From Maribellus comscasis (GTDB lineage Bacteria; Bacteroidota; Bacteroidia; Bacteroidales; Prolixibacteraceae): DNA of 64,000 nt. Below the pieces are notes generated by a model. The model did no database searches. It was given only the letters and a program-made list of their open reading frames with translations, and had not been told where the DNA came from. Each line of letters begins with the position of its first letter. Within the stretch, counting starts at the first letter, position 1. Positions 38,201-53,200 of the stretch are shown in pieces. The position numbers and the translations under genes were made by a program. The stretch spans positions 2,046,001-2,110,000 of the forward strand of contig NZ_CP046401.1 in NCBI RefSeq assembly GCF_009762775.1. The letters are read 5' to 3'.

Positions 38201-41200
38201 TCAGGAAGTCCCGGCAAAGGAAAGCTGCCCTAACGACATATCTGTGGAAGTCAATCTTGACTCGTGCGATGCCATCGTAAATTATACTTTACCAACATTT
38301 AAAGATAATTGCGACGGAACAGGGTTAACCGGAACACTCGTGCAGGGACTTAGTCCGGGAGGTTCTTTTCCTCTTGGAACGACTACAGTAACTTACGAAT
38401 ATACCGATATTGCAAACAATGGCACAGCTTCGTGTTCCTTTGATGTAACTGTGATTGATAACCAGAAGCCAGAAATCATTTGTCCTGCCGATATAATTGA
38501 GAATGTTGATCCGGGCCAGTGTCAAGCGGATCTTACTATTCCGGTTGCAACAGCAACAGATAATTGCAACGTGGCGACAATAATTAATGATTACAATAAT
38601 TCAGGAGATGCTTCTGATGTGTATTCTGTTGGGACAACAACGATTGTCTGGGTAGCAACTGACGACGAAGGAAATCAGGGAGTTTGCCAGCAAACAGTTA
38701 CAATAATTGATAACGAACCGCCAAATGCTGATCCTCTTCCAAATCTCGGTCCGTTTAATTGCTTTGATGATATTACCGCTGCAAATACGGGCGATATCAC
38801 CAATATTACAGACAATTGCGGCATGCCTGTTACTGCGACCTGGATTAACGACTCCGGCACGGGAGATTGCAGCTATTCGGTTATTCGGACCTACCGGTTG
38901 GAAGACCAGTACGGAAATATTTCAACAATTCAACAAAATATATTAATTGACGATACGACTCCCCCAACCGCAGATCCTCTTCCTGACATCACTGTTGATT
39001 GTTACGATGACTTAAATATTGCTCCTTACGCAGAAAATACGACTCATGTCAAAAACAAAAGTGATAATTGTGACGGAATAGTTACGGTAACTCAGCATTG
39101 GACGGATACAAATCCCGGAGGATGTAATTTGACTATTTACAGATATTATGTTATTGAAGATGAATGTGGAAATGCAGATACACTGGTTCAAAATATTTTT
39201 ATCATTGACACTATCCCTCCTACTTTGAATGGAATCCCTGCAGATGAAACAATCAACTGCGACGAATACCCTTTCACACCCGTGGTTACAGCTACTGATA
39301 ACTGTGATGCAGCACCTGTTATTACCTTAGACACGATTAATTCTACACAAACCTTTAATGGAAGCTGTACAGACTATACCTATGAATACACTTTGCGATG
39401 GACCGCCACAGACAATTGCGGCAATAGTTCAGCCGGTACACAAATTATTACTGTAACGGATGACTCGCCTCCTGCAATTACTGCTCCACCAACTGTAATT
39501 ATCGATTGTGCGGAAAGTCGTGACACATCGAACACCGGTTCTCCAATTGCAATCGACAACTGCGAAAGTAATTTAATAATATCATATTCAGATCTAGAAG
39601 TCCCGGTTGGATGTGGAAACGAGTTATCAATAACCAGAACATTTACAGTAACTGATGTGTGCAATAGTTCATATACTTCAACTGTTACACAATCGATCGG
39701 TGTACAAGACAATATTGCTCCTACGTTTGACAATTTCCCTTCAGACACTCTCGTATCGTGTCCTGATGATATTCCTGATATAGACTCAACCATTACTGCA
39801 ACAGACAATTGTGGCACCGCAACTGTTACTTTTATCAGTGAATCTTATTTTGGTTTAGAAAACCAACCAGGTTTTTGTCCTACCTCTGTGCAAAGAATTT
39901 ACAAGGCAGAAGATGAGTGCGGAAATGCCATAGAATATACACATACAATCACAGTTGACGATGATTGCGGCTGTAGTATTTGTCAATCTTCTGTTCCGCA
40001 CCAAATTGCCGATTTAAGGGGAACTCCGGACTCAGTTTGGATTGGAGAATGGTTGCAAAGGGATGGAACCTGTTGTGATCAACCTACAAATCATGAATGT
40101 CAATCAATTACCGTTTATCTTGACCCTAATGCCGTTAGTTTAATCGTTCAAGATGTACAGGCTCCTTCGTATGGAAGTGAAACATTCCAAATAGATTGTG
40201 GCCTCGAAGGAACTTTTGGTACTGAAATATGTGTAGAAGGTGGGGGTGTACACGTTATTACTGTATGCAAGCCTGGTAAAGAAAAACAACAAATAAGCAT
40301 TACTCAAATATCTGGCGCAATAGCACCTGCAAATATAAGAACAAGAGTTGGATGTAACTATGTAATAGAAGTTGAAGGAAGTATCGACGAATCGACTGTA
40401 ACCTGGACTGATATTTCAGGAAACGGATATGAAAAGTATTTATCATGCACTTACGGTTGTTTAACAAGTGTCTTTACTCCCGATTCAGATGCACCAACTA
40501 CCGTACAATATCAAGTTTGTGGAAACTTGTTGGGCTCTTCCTGTATAGATGGAGCTAATGCCTGTGATACTGTCACCGTTACCGTTGTTCCGGAGATTGA
40601 TATATTGATTGATTCGGTTGAGGTTTGTGAGGGTGAAAACATATCTGTAACAGGCACACCACAACCAGTCGGAACCTATAATATTTATTGGTATGACGAT
40701 ATCAATGGCACAGGAAATATTGTCAAACAAGAAATGGGAGTTTCCTCCTCAACCATAGATTTGAGTACTCTACCTGCAGGGAATTATAACTATTCTGTAT
40801 ATGCAGTGGAAGTAGCAACTGGCCTGGAATGTGCAGAAGACACTGTAAATTACAATATTACAGTTCATCCCCTACCTGATATTCCACCCATTCAGAACGG
40901 AGCAATTTGCTCCGAAGACTCAATAGTTGTTGATTTACCCTCTGGTTATACTTACGACTGGAATGATTATTCAAATATATCTGTTAGAGACGATTCTACT
41001 TTTGTATTTATTCCTGCCAGCACCGGAACATTTGAATATTATGTTACTATCACTTCTGAGTTTGGTTGCGAGACAACAGATACTTTCTCTCTGGTTGTTG
41101 ATGCTTGTCTGGAATGTGGAGACACAACACTGTGTCCTGCAGATACAATAATTATTACAACAGTAAGTGATTTCATTGCAGCAGGCGGCATCGTCAATTT

Positions 41201-44200
41201 TCCGTGTAATGTCGACGATTCAAGCATCGATCTAATTCGTTCAGTATCAAATAATGCTTCCTGTCCGGAAACAATCACCAACACATACGAAGTCTGGGAT
41301 AATTGTGGAAATAGTGCCACTTGTGAATTCACTATTACCCGAACAGACACAAATTTCCCGACTGTTGTTTGCCCGGATGATGCAGTATTAGAAGCCTGCT
41401 CTGAGGTTGATATGGACTCCATTACGGGTTTACCATATTCCGCGACTGACACAATAATCACATTGGCACAGTTTCAATCAGCTGGTGGAGATGCCAGTGA
41501 TAATTGTACCTATACCATTTCATACAGGGATGTTTTATCCGGTACCTGTCCAACAAACGTCAGGAGAATTTTTACTGTAACCGATTTATGTGACAATCAG
41601 GTTCAATGTGAGCAAACTTTTACGATCAATGACGAAATTCCCCCTGTGGTAAATTGTCCTCCTGATATCGAACTGATTGCTTGTGGTGATACTGATTTGG
41701 ACTCTTTGACATCATTACCCTTTTCTTCAACGATTTCAATCATATCTCTTGCTGAGTTCATTGCGGCAAACGGAAGTGTAACCGAAGACTGCGGCATCTC
41801 GCAAATATCCTACATTGATACAAAAACTGGAGCCTGTCCAGTTACTTACAGTCGAAGTTTCAGAGTAACCGACTTATGTGGAAATTCAGATACATGTATT
41901 CAAACTATAACTTTAAACGACACCATTCCTCCTGAAATAAATTGTCCTTCAGGATTTATACTGGAATGTATTACTGATATTCCAACAGCCGCCACAACTG
42001 TTGCTGATTTTATCACGTCAGGAGGTTCAGTTTCTGACAATTGCTCTCTTCTGAACGAATCATTTGATATGATTAGTGAAACCACTACAACCGGAGACTG
42101 TCCAATTTATGTTGAAAGAGTATACAGCATATCCGATGAATGCGGGAATGCTGCAACCTGCACTCAAACCTTTACCATCGATGATAATGAAGCTCCTGTA
42201 CTTCATGATATACCTGAAGATGTAACATTTGAATGTTCAGACTGTATTCAAGGCTTTGTAAATGGAGATTTTGAAGACAATAACATACAATCCAGTCAGG
42301 GTTGGGATTATGAAAATGAAAATGATGTGCCGGGCTGGGACACTGATTCTCCTACAGACAATATTGAACTACAAAGATCCGGCAGTGTCAACGGGGTAAT
42401 CTCTCATTCTGGAAATTTTCATGCTGAATTAAATGCTGATACTGATGGAGACTTTTACCAGGAATTTTGCACAGTTCCTACCACTTGGGTACAAGTTTCC
42501 TTTTGGCATCGATGGAGACCTCCAATTTGGCATAACTCAAATGATGATATTATGGGAATATATGTCGGCCCAGACCATAATAATGTTTCTTTGGTTGCAA
42601 CCGTTACATCTCCGGCTAATGTAGCACCAGATTACTGGGAACAATACACCTTTTCTTTTGCTGTTCCAGCAGGTCAAACATCTACTACATTTTTATTCCG
42701 GGCAATACAAGGAGCCCCAACTGATAACACATATGGGAACTTAATTGACGATATTCAGGTAGTTACACTTTTTGATCCTTCTGCGATACCATATGCAACA
42801 GACAACTGCGATGCCGCAATAGATCTTGTAGAAAACAGAATTGATGGTGAATGTGAGGGAAATTATCAGTTAATCAGAACCTGGACAGCCACTGATTATT
42901 GTGGAAATTCAACTTCAGCAACTCAAACGGTAACTGTTGGTGATTATGAAGATCCTATTTTACATAACTTACCAAACGATACCACTGTGAGTTGTAATGA
43001 CATACCTGAGCCTGCAAATGTAACTGCAACAGACAATTGTGAACTCGACACCCTTGTGTTTGCAGAATTTGGAGGATATGGATGCAATTATACAATCGAA
43101 CGTACCTGGACAGCTTTTGATGAATGTGGACACTCAACTTCGCACACTCAATATATTTACGTTCAGGATACCACGCCTCCTGAAATAACGTGTCTTCCCG
43201 ATACTTCATTTCAATGTATTGCTGATATTCCGGCTCCGGATATTTCGCAAATTATAGTTATTGACAGCTGCAATGATGCAACCGTTTCATTTATTGGAGA
43301 TTCTTCCGATGGAAATACTTGTCCTGAAGTTATTACCAGAACTTACCAGGCAGAAGACAGTTGCGGAAATGTAGCTACTTGTACTCAAATATTTACTATA
43401 AATGATACAATCCCACCCGATTTTACGGTTCCACCTGATATTACTATTTATAAAAATGATACTTGTGGTTATGATGCATCTATTTCTATAACAGGTGATG
43501 TAAGTGACGAGAATGACAACTGTTCGATAAACCTGGAAGCTACTTATTCTGATTCAGAATCTGTTGGTGCGTGTGATGGAGAAACAACAATTACGCGTAC
43601 ATGGAGTGTAACCGATGAATGTGGCAATGACACCACACAAACTCAAATCATTACGGTTTCCGACACAATTAGCCCTGTTATTTCATGTCCGCCATTAGAT
43701 AGTATTGAAGCTTGTGATATTACTGAATTTAATGCCCAGGGTTCATTCCCATATTCTGAAACTCCTCAATCACTTACAGTTCCTGAATTCGAGGCTCTTG
43801 GCGGAACAGCAACCGACAACTGTAATGTGTTTACAATAACCTACCACGATGTAAGTGACGGACTTGATTGTCCGGAAACGATTACAAGAACATATACAGT
43901 TACAGATGATTGTGAGAATACAACAATCTGCACACAAATAATCACCCTAAATGATTACACACCACCGTCATTTACGGTTCCTGAAGATATTACAATTTAT
44001 AAGGATGATGATTGCAATTATGATGCATCCTCAGGCATCACTGGAGAAGTTACTGATTTATCTGATAACTGCACTGTGGCTTCATTACTTGTTGTAACAT
44101 CTACCGAAGTTAATTCGGCAGGAGCCTGTGATGACGAAATTATTATTACACGTACCTGGACCGTAACCGATGAATGCGGAAATGATTCATCTCAAGTTCA

Positions 44201-47200
44201 AACAATTACAGTCTCGGATAGCGTTCGTCCTGCTATTTCATGTCCGCCATTAGATAGTATTGAAGCTTGTGATATTTCTGAATTCAATACCCAGATAACA
44301 TTCCCTTACTCTGAAACTGCTTCTTCAATCACTGTCGCTGAATTCGAGGCTTTGGGAGGAACAGCAACCGACAACTGTAATGTCTTTACAATTACATACC
44401 AGGATACTAGTGATGGACTCGACTGTCCGGAAACAATAACCCGTACCTATACTGTCTCCGACAACTGTGGAAATCAAACTACTTGTAATCAAACAATAAC
44501 AATTGGAGACAATACTCCTCCAACAATCACGTGCCCGGAAAATATTAACGTTACAGCTTGTGACGTTAACATATTAATGGATTCAACCGGACTTGCTTTT
44601 AGTACAGTTCCAATTACTATTAATTTATCAGATACTACAATCGTAGGAATTTCGGTTTCAGATAATTGTGGAGTGTATGAAATTACTTACCAAGATGATA
44701 GTACTGGAATTTGTCCTATTGTCATAACAAGGACATTTACTGTTATTGACTCTTGTGGAAATAGTTCTTCATGCCACCAAGAAATAGTCATAAATCCGCA
44801 GGCCATTACATGGACTGACCCAGCTGACGTGACTGTCGATGCATGCACATTCGACGATGTTGACCTTGCTTCCGCCCAGGCTAACCTCGACGCCGCTATA
44901 GCTCAATGGGTAACTGACAACCAGAACGCATTCGCTGCAAGCGGTGGCTGCAGCCCAGAAGTAACCAATGACTTCGTTGCTCAGTCTATTGACTACTGCG
45001 CAGGGGGATCTGTTACGATTACATGGACCATCGAAGACCTCTGCCAGTCTACTGATGTGACAGCTACATACACCGTAAACCCGGTGCCGCCGCTGACATT
45101 GACTCAGCCAGCTGACAAAACAGTCGATGCCTGTGACTTCGACGATACTTCGGATAACCTGACCGCCGCTCAGAACGCTCTCAACGCTGACTTCGACGCG
45201 TGGCTCGCCGCTCAGGCAGCAGCTGTCGCCGAAGGTGGAGGATGTAGCCCAACTCTATCCAATGACTGGGATAATTCATACATCGACTTCTGTGCCGGTG
45301 GATCCATTACCATTACATGGACTGTTACTGACATATGCGATACTCAGACAACAACAGCTACATACACCGTAAACCCGGTGCCGCCGCTGACATTGACTCA
45401 GCCAGCTGACAAAACAGTCGATGCCTGTGACTTCGACGATACTTCGGATAACCTGACCGCCGCTCAGAACGCTCTCAACGCTGACTTCGACGCGTGGCTC
45501 GCCGCTCAGGCAGCAGCTGTCGCCGAAGGTGGAGGATGTAGCCCAACTCTATCCAATGACTGGGATAATTCATACATCGACTTCTGTGCCGGTGGATCCA
45601 TTACCATTACATGGACTGTTACTGACATATGCGATACTCAGACAACAACAGCTACATACACCGTAAACCCGGTGCCGCCGCTGACATTGACTCAGCCAGC
45701 TGACAAAACAGTCGATGCCTGTGACTTCGACGATACTTCGGATAACCTGACCGCCGCTCAGAACGCTCTCAACGCTGACTTCGACGCGTGGCTCGCCGCT
45801 CAGGCAGCAGCTGTCGCCGAAGGTGGAGGATGTAGCCCAACTCTATCCAATGACTGGGATAATTCATACATCGACTTCTGTGCCGGTGGATCCATTACCA
45901 TTACATGGACTGTTACTGACATATGCGATACTCAGACAACAACAGCTACATACACCGTAAACCCGGTGCCGCCGCTGACATTGACTCAGCCAGCTGACAA
46001 AACAGTCGATGCCTGTGACTTCGACGATACTTCGGATAACCTGACCGCCGCTCAGAACGCTCTCAACGCTGACTTCGACGCGTGGCTCGCCGCTCAGGCA
46101 GCAGCTGTCGCCGAAGGTGGAGGATGTAGCCCAACTCTATCCAATGACTGGGATAATTCATACATCGACTTCTGTGCCGGTGGATCCATTACCATTACAT
46201 GGACTGTTACTGACATATGCGATACTCAGACAACAACAGCTACATACACCGTAAACCCGGTGCCGCCGCTGACATTGACTCAGCCAGCTGACAAAACAGT
46301 CGATGCCTGTGACTTCGACGATACTTCGGATAACCTGACCGCCGCTCAGAACGCTCTCAACGCTGACTTCGACGCGTGGCTCGCCGCTCAGGCAGCAGCT
46401 GTCGCCGAAGGTGGAGGATGTAGCCCAACTCTATCCAATGACTGGGATAATTCATACATCGACTTCTGTGCCGGTGGATCCATTACCATTACATGGACTG
46501 TTACTGACATATGCGATACTCAGACAACAACAGCTACATACACCGTAAACCCGGTGCCGCCGCTGACATTGACTCAGCCAGCTGACAAAACAGTCGATGC
46601 CTGTGACTTCGACGATACTTCGGATAACCTGACCGCCGCTCAGAACGCTCTCAACGCTGACTTCGACGCGTGGCTCGCCGCTCAGGCAGCAGCTGTCGCC
46701 GAAGGTGGAGGATGTAGCCCAACTCTATCCAATGACTGGGATAATTCATACATCGACTTCTGTGCCGGTGGATCCATTACCATTACATGGACTGTTACTG
46801 ACATATGCGATACTCAGACAACAACAGCTACATACACCGTAAACCCGGTGCCGCCGCTGACATTGACTCAGCCAGCTGACAAAACAGTCGATGCCTGTGA
46901 CTTCGACGATACTTCGGATAACCTGACCGCCGCTCAGAACGCTCTCAACGCTGACTTCGACGCGTGGCTCGCCGCTCAGGCAGCAGCTGTCGCCGAAGGT
47001 GGAGGATGTAGCCCAACTCTATCCAATGACTGGGATAATTCATACATCGACTTCTGTGCCGGTGGATCCATTACCATTACATGGACTGTTACTGACATAT
47101 GCGATACTCAGACAACAACAGCTACATACACCGTAAACCCGGTGCCGCCGCTGACATTGACTCAGCCAGCTGACAAAACAGTCGATGCCTGTGACTTCGA

Positions 47201-50200
47201 CGATACTTCGGATAACCTGACCGCCGCTCAGAACGCTCTCAACGCTGACTTCGACGCGTGGCTCGCCGCTCAGGCAGCAGCTGTCGCCGAAGGTGGAGGA
47301 TGTAGCCCAACTCTATCCAATGACTGGGATAATTCATACATCGACTTCTGTGCCGGTGGATCCATTACCATTACATGGACTGTTACTGACATATGCGATA
47401 CTCAGACAACAACAGCTACATACACCGTAAACCCGGTGCCGCCGCTGACATTGACTCAGCCAGCTGACAAAACAGTCGATGCCTGTGACTTCGACGATAC
47501 TTCGGATAACCTGACCGCCGCTCAGAACGCTCTCAACGCTGACTTCGACGCGTGGCTCGCCGCTCAGGCAGCAGCTGTCGCCGAAGGTGGAGGATGTAGC
47601 CCAACTCTATCCAATGACTGGGATAATTCATACATCGACTTCTGTGCCGGTGGATCCATTACCATTACATGGACTGTTACTGACATATGCGATACTCAGA
47701 CAACAACAGCTACATACACCGTAAACCCGGTGCCGCCGCTGACATTGACTCAGCCAGCTGACAAAACAGTCGATGCCTGTGACTTCGACGATACTTCGGA
47801 TAACCTGACCGCCGCTCAGAACGCTCTCAACGCTGACTTCGACGCGTGGCTCGCCGCTCAGGCAGCAGCTGTCGCCGAAGGTGGAGGATGTAGCCCAACT
47901 CTATCCAATGACTGGGATAATTCATACATCGACTTCTGTGCCGGTGGATCCATTACCATTACATGGACTGTTACTGACATATGCGATACTCAGACAACAA
48001 CAGCTACATACACCGTAAACCCGGTGCCGCCGCTGACATTGACTCAGCCAGCTGACAAAACAGTCGATGCCTGTGACTTCGACGATACTTCGGATAACCT
48101 GACCGCCGCTCAGAACGCTCTCAACGCTGACTTCGACGCGTGGCTCGCCGCTCAGGCAGCAGCTGTCGCCGAAGGTGGAGGATGTAGCCCAACTCTATCC
48201 AATGACTGGGATAATTCATACATCGACTTCTGTGCCGGTGGATCCATTACCATTACATGGACTGTTACTGACATATGCGATACTCAGACAACAACAGCTA
48301 CATACACCGTAAACCCGGTGCCGCCGCTGACATTGACTCAGCCAGCTGACAAAACAGTCGATGCCTGTGACTTCGACGATACTTCGGATAACCTGACCGC
48401 CGCTCAGAACGCTCTCAACGCTGACTTCGACGCGTGGCTCGCCGCTCAGGCAGCAGCTGTCGCCGAAGGTGGAGGATGTAGCCCAACTCTATCCAATGAC
48501 TGGGATAATTCATACATCGACTTCTGTGCCGGTGGATCCATTACCATTACATGGACTGTTACTGACATATGCGATACTCAGACAACAACAGCTACATACA
48601 CCGTAAACCCGGTGCCGCCGCTGACATTGACTCAGCCAGCTGACAAAACAGTCGATGCCTGTGACTTCGACGATACTTCGGATAACCTGACCGCCGCTCA
48701 GAACGCTCTCAACGCTGACTTCGACGCGTGGCTCGCCGCTCAGGCAGCAGCTGTCGCCGAAGGTGGAGGATGTAGCCCAACTCTATCCAATGACTGGGAT
48801 AATTCATACATCGACTTCTGTGCCGGTGGATCCATTACCATTACATGGACTGTTACTGACATATGCGATACTCAGACAACAACAGCTACATACACCGTAA
48901 ACCCGGTGCCGCCGCTGACATTGACTCAGCCAGCTGACAAAACAGTCGATGCCTGTGACTTCGACGATACTTCGGATAACCTGACCGCCGCTCAGAACGC
49001 TCTCAACGCTGACTTCGACGCGTGGCTCGCCGCTCAGGCAGCAGCTGTCGCCGAAGGTGGAGGATGTAGCCCAACTCTATCCAATGACTGGGATAATTCA
49101 TACATCGACTTCTGTGCCGGTGGATCCATTACCATTACATGGACTGTTACTGACATATGCGATACTCAGACAACAACAGCTACATACACCGTAAACCCGG
49201 TGCCGCCGCTGACATTGACTCAGCCAGCTGACAAAACAGTCGATGCCTGTGACTTCGACGATACTTCGGATAACCTGACCGCCGCTCAGAACGCTCTCAA
49301 CGCTGACTTCGACGCGTGGCTCGCCGCTCAGGCAGCAGCTGTCGCCGAAGGTGGAGGATGTAGCCCAACTCTATCCAATGACTGGGATAATTCATACATC
49401 GACTTCTGTGCCGGTGGATCCATTACCATTACATGGACTGTTACTGACATATGCGATACTCAGACAACAACAGCTACATACACCGTAAACCCGGTGCCGC
49501 CGCTGACATTGACTCAGCCAGCTGACAAAACAGTCGATGCCTGTGACTTCGACGATACTTCGGATAACCTGACCGCCGCTCAGAACGCTCTCAACGCTGA
49601 CTTCGACGCGTGGCTCGCCGCTCAGGCAGCAGCTGTCGCCGAAGGTGGAGGATGTAGCCCAACTCTATCCAATGACTGGGATAATTCATACATCGACTTC
49701 TGTGCCGGTGGATCCATTACCATTACATGGACTGTTACTGACATATGCGATACTCAGACAACAACAGCTACATACACCGTAAACCCGGTGCCGCCGCTGA
49801 CATTGACTCAGCCAGCTGACAAAACAGTCGATGCCTGTGACTTCGACGATACTTCGGATAACCTGACCGCCGCTCAGAACGCTCTCAACGCTGACTTCGA
49901 CGCGTGGCTCGCCGCTCAGGCAGCAGCTGTCGCCGAAGGTGGAGGATGTAGCCCAACTCTATCCAATGACTGGGATAATTCATACATCGACTTCTGTGCC
50001 GGTGGATCCATTACCATTACATGGACTGTTACTGACATATGCGATACTCAGACAACAACAGCTACATACACCGTAAACCCGGTGCCGCCGCTGACATTGA
50101 CTCAGCCAGCTGACAAAACAGTCGATGCCTGTGACTTCGACGATACTTCGGATAACCTGACCGCCGCTCAGAACGCTCTCAACGCTGACTTCGACGCGTG

Positions 50201-53200
50201 GCTCGCCGCTCAGGCAGCAGCTGTCGCCGAAGGTGGAGGATGTAGCCCAACTCTATCCAATGACTGGGATAATTCATACATCGACTTCTGTGCCGGTGGA
50301 TCCATTACCATTACATGGACTGTTACTGACATATGCGATACTCAGACAACAACAGCTACATACACCGTAAACCCGGTGCCGCCGCTGACATTGACTCAGC
50401 CAGCTGACAAAACAGTCGATGCCTGTGACTTCGACGATACTTCGGATAACCTGACCGCCGCTCAGAACGCTCTCAACGCTGACTTCGACGCGTGGCTCGC
50501 CGCTCAGGCAGCAGCTGTCGCCGAAGGTGGAGGATGTAGCCCAACTCTATCCAATGACTGGGATAATTCATACATCGACTTCTGTGCCGGTGGATCCATT
50601 ACCATTACATGGACTGTTACTGACATATGCGATACTCAGACAACAACAGCTACATACACCGTAAACCCGGTGCCGCCGCTGACATTGACTCAGCCAGCTG
50701 ACAAAACAGTCGATGCCTGTGACTTCGACGATACTTCGGATAACCTGACCGCCGCTCAGAACGCTCTCAACGCTGACTTCGACGCGTGGCTCGCCGCTCA
50801 GGCAGCAGCTGTCGCCGAAGGTGGAGGATGTAGCCCAACTCTATCCAATGACTGGGATAATTCATACATCGACTTCTGTGCCGGTGGATCCATTACCATT
50901 ACATGGACTGTTACTGACATATGCGATACTCAGACAACAACAGCTACATACACCGTAAACCCGGTGCCGCCGCTGACATTGACTCAGCCAGCTGACAAAA
51001 CAGTCGATGCCTGTGACTTCGACGATACTTCGGATAACCTGACCGCCGCTCAGAACGCTCTCAACGCTGACTTCGACGCGTGGCTCGCCGCTCAGGCAGC
51101 AGCTGTCGCCGAAGGTGGAGGATGTAGCCCAACTCTATCCAATGACTGGGATAATTCATACATCGACTTCTGTGCCGGTGGATCCATTACCATTACATGG
51201 ACTGTTACTGACATATGCGATACTCAGACAACAACAGCTACATACACCGTAAACCCGGTGCCGCCGCTGACATTGACTCAGCCAGCTGACAAAACAGTCG
51301 ATGCCTGTGACTTCGACGATACTTCGGATAACCTGACCGCCGCTCAGAACGCTCTCAACGCTGACTTCGACGCGTGGCTCGCCGCTCAGGCAGCAGCTGT
51401 CGCCGAAGGTGGAGGATGTAGCCCAACTCTATCCAATGACTGGGATAATTCATACATCGACTTCTGTGCCGGTGGATCCATTACCATTACATGGACTGTT
51501 ACTGACATATGCGATACTCAGACAACAACAGCTACATACACCGTAAACCCGGTGCCGCCGCTGACATTGACTCAGCCAGCTGACAAAACAGTCGATGCCT
51601 GTGACTTCGACGATACTTCGGATAACCTGACCGCCGCTCAGAACGCTCTCAACGCTGACTTCGACGCGTGGCTCGCCGCTCAGGCAGCAGCTGTCGCCGA
51701 AGGTGGAGGATGTAGCCCAACTCTATCCAATGACTGGGATAATTCATACATCGACTTCTGTGCCGGTGGATCCATTACCATTACATGGACTGTTACTGAC
51801 ATATGCGATACTCAGACAACAACAGCTACATACACCGTAAACCCGGTGCCGCCGCTGACATTGACTCAGCCAGCTGACAAAACAGTCGATGCCTGTGACT
51901 TCGACGATACTTCGGATAACCTGACCGCCGCTCAGAACGCTCTCAACGCTGACTTCGACGCGTGGCTCGCCGCTCAGGCAGCAGCTGTCGCCGAAGGTGG
52001 AGGATGTAGCCCAACTCTATCCAATGACTGGGATAATTCATACATCGACTTCTGTGCCGGTGGATCCATTACCATTACATGGACTGTTACTGACATATGC
52101 GATACTCAGACAACAACAGCTACATACACCGTAAACCCGGTGCCGCCGCTGACATTGACTCAGCCAGCTGACAAAACAGTCGATGCCTGTGACTTCGACG
52201 ATACTTCGGATAACCTGACCGCCGCTCAGAACGCTCTCAACGCTGACTTCGACGCGTGGCTCGCCGCTCAGGCAGCAGCTGTCGCCGAAGGTGGAGGATG
52301 TAGCCCAACTCTATCCAATGACTGGGATAATTCATACATCGACTTCTGTGCCGGTGGATCCATTACCATTACATGGACTGTTACTGACATATGCGATACT
52401 CAGACAACAACAGCTACATACACCGTAAACCCGGTGCCGCCGCTGACATTGACTCAGCCAGCTGACAAAACAGTCGATGCCTGTGACTTCGACGATACTT
52501 CGGATAACCTGACCGCCGCTCAGAACGCTCTCAACGCTGACTTCGACGCGTGGCTCGCCGCTCAGGCAGCAGCTGTCGCCGAAGGTGGAGGATGTAGCCC
52601 AACTCTATCCAATGACTGGGATAATTCATACATCGACTTCTGTGCCGGTGGATCCATTACCATTACATGGACTGTTACTGACATATGCGATACTCAGACA
52701 ACAACAGCTACATACACCGTAAACCCGGTGCCGCCGCTGACATTGACTCAGCCAGCTGACAAAACAGTCGATGCCTGTGACTTCGACGATACTTCGGATA
52801 ACCTGACCGCCGCTCAGAACGCTCTCAACGCTGACTTCGACGCGTGGCTCGCCGCTCAGGCAGCAGCTGTCGCCGAAGGTGGAGGATGTAGCCCAACTCT
52901 ATCCAATGACTGGGATAATTCATACATCGACTTCTGTGCCGGTGGATCCATTACCATTACATGGACTGTTACTGACATATGCGATACTCAGACAACAACA
53001 GCTACATACACCGTAAACCCGGTGCCGCCGCTGACATTGACTCAGCCAGCTGACAAAACAGTCGATGCCTGTGACTTCGACGATACTTCGGATAACCTGA
53101 CCGCCGCTCAGAACGCTCTCAACGCTGACTTCGACGCGTGGCTCGCCGCTCAGGCAGCAGCTGTCGCCGAAGGTGGAGGATGTAGCCCAACTCTATCCAA

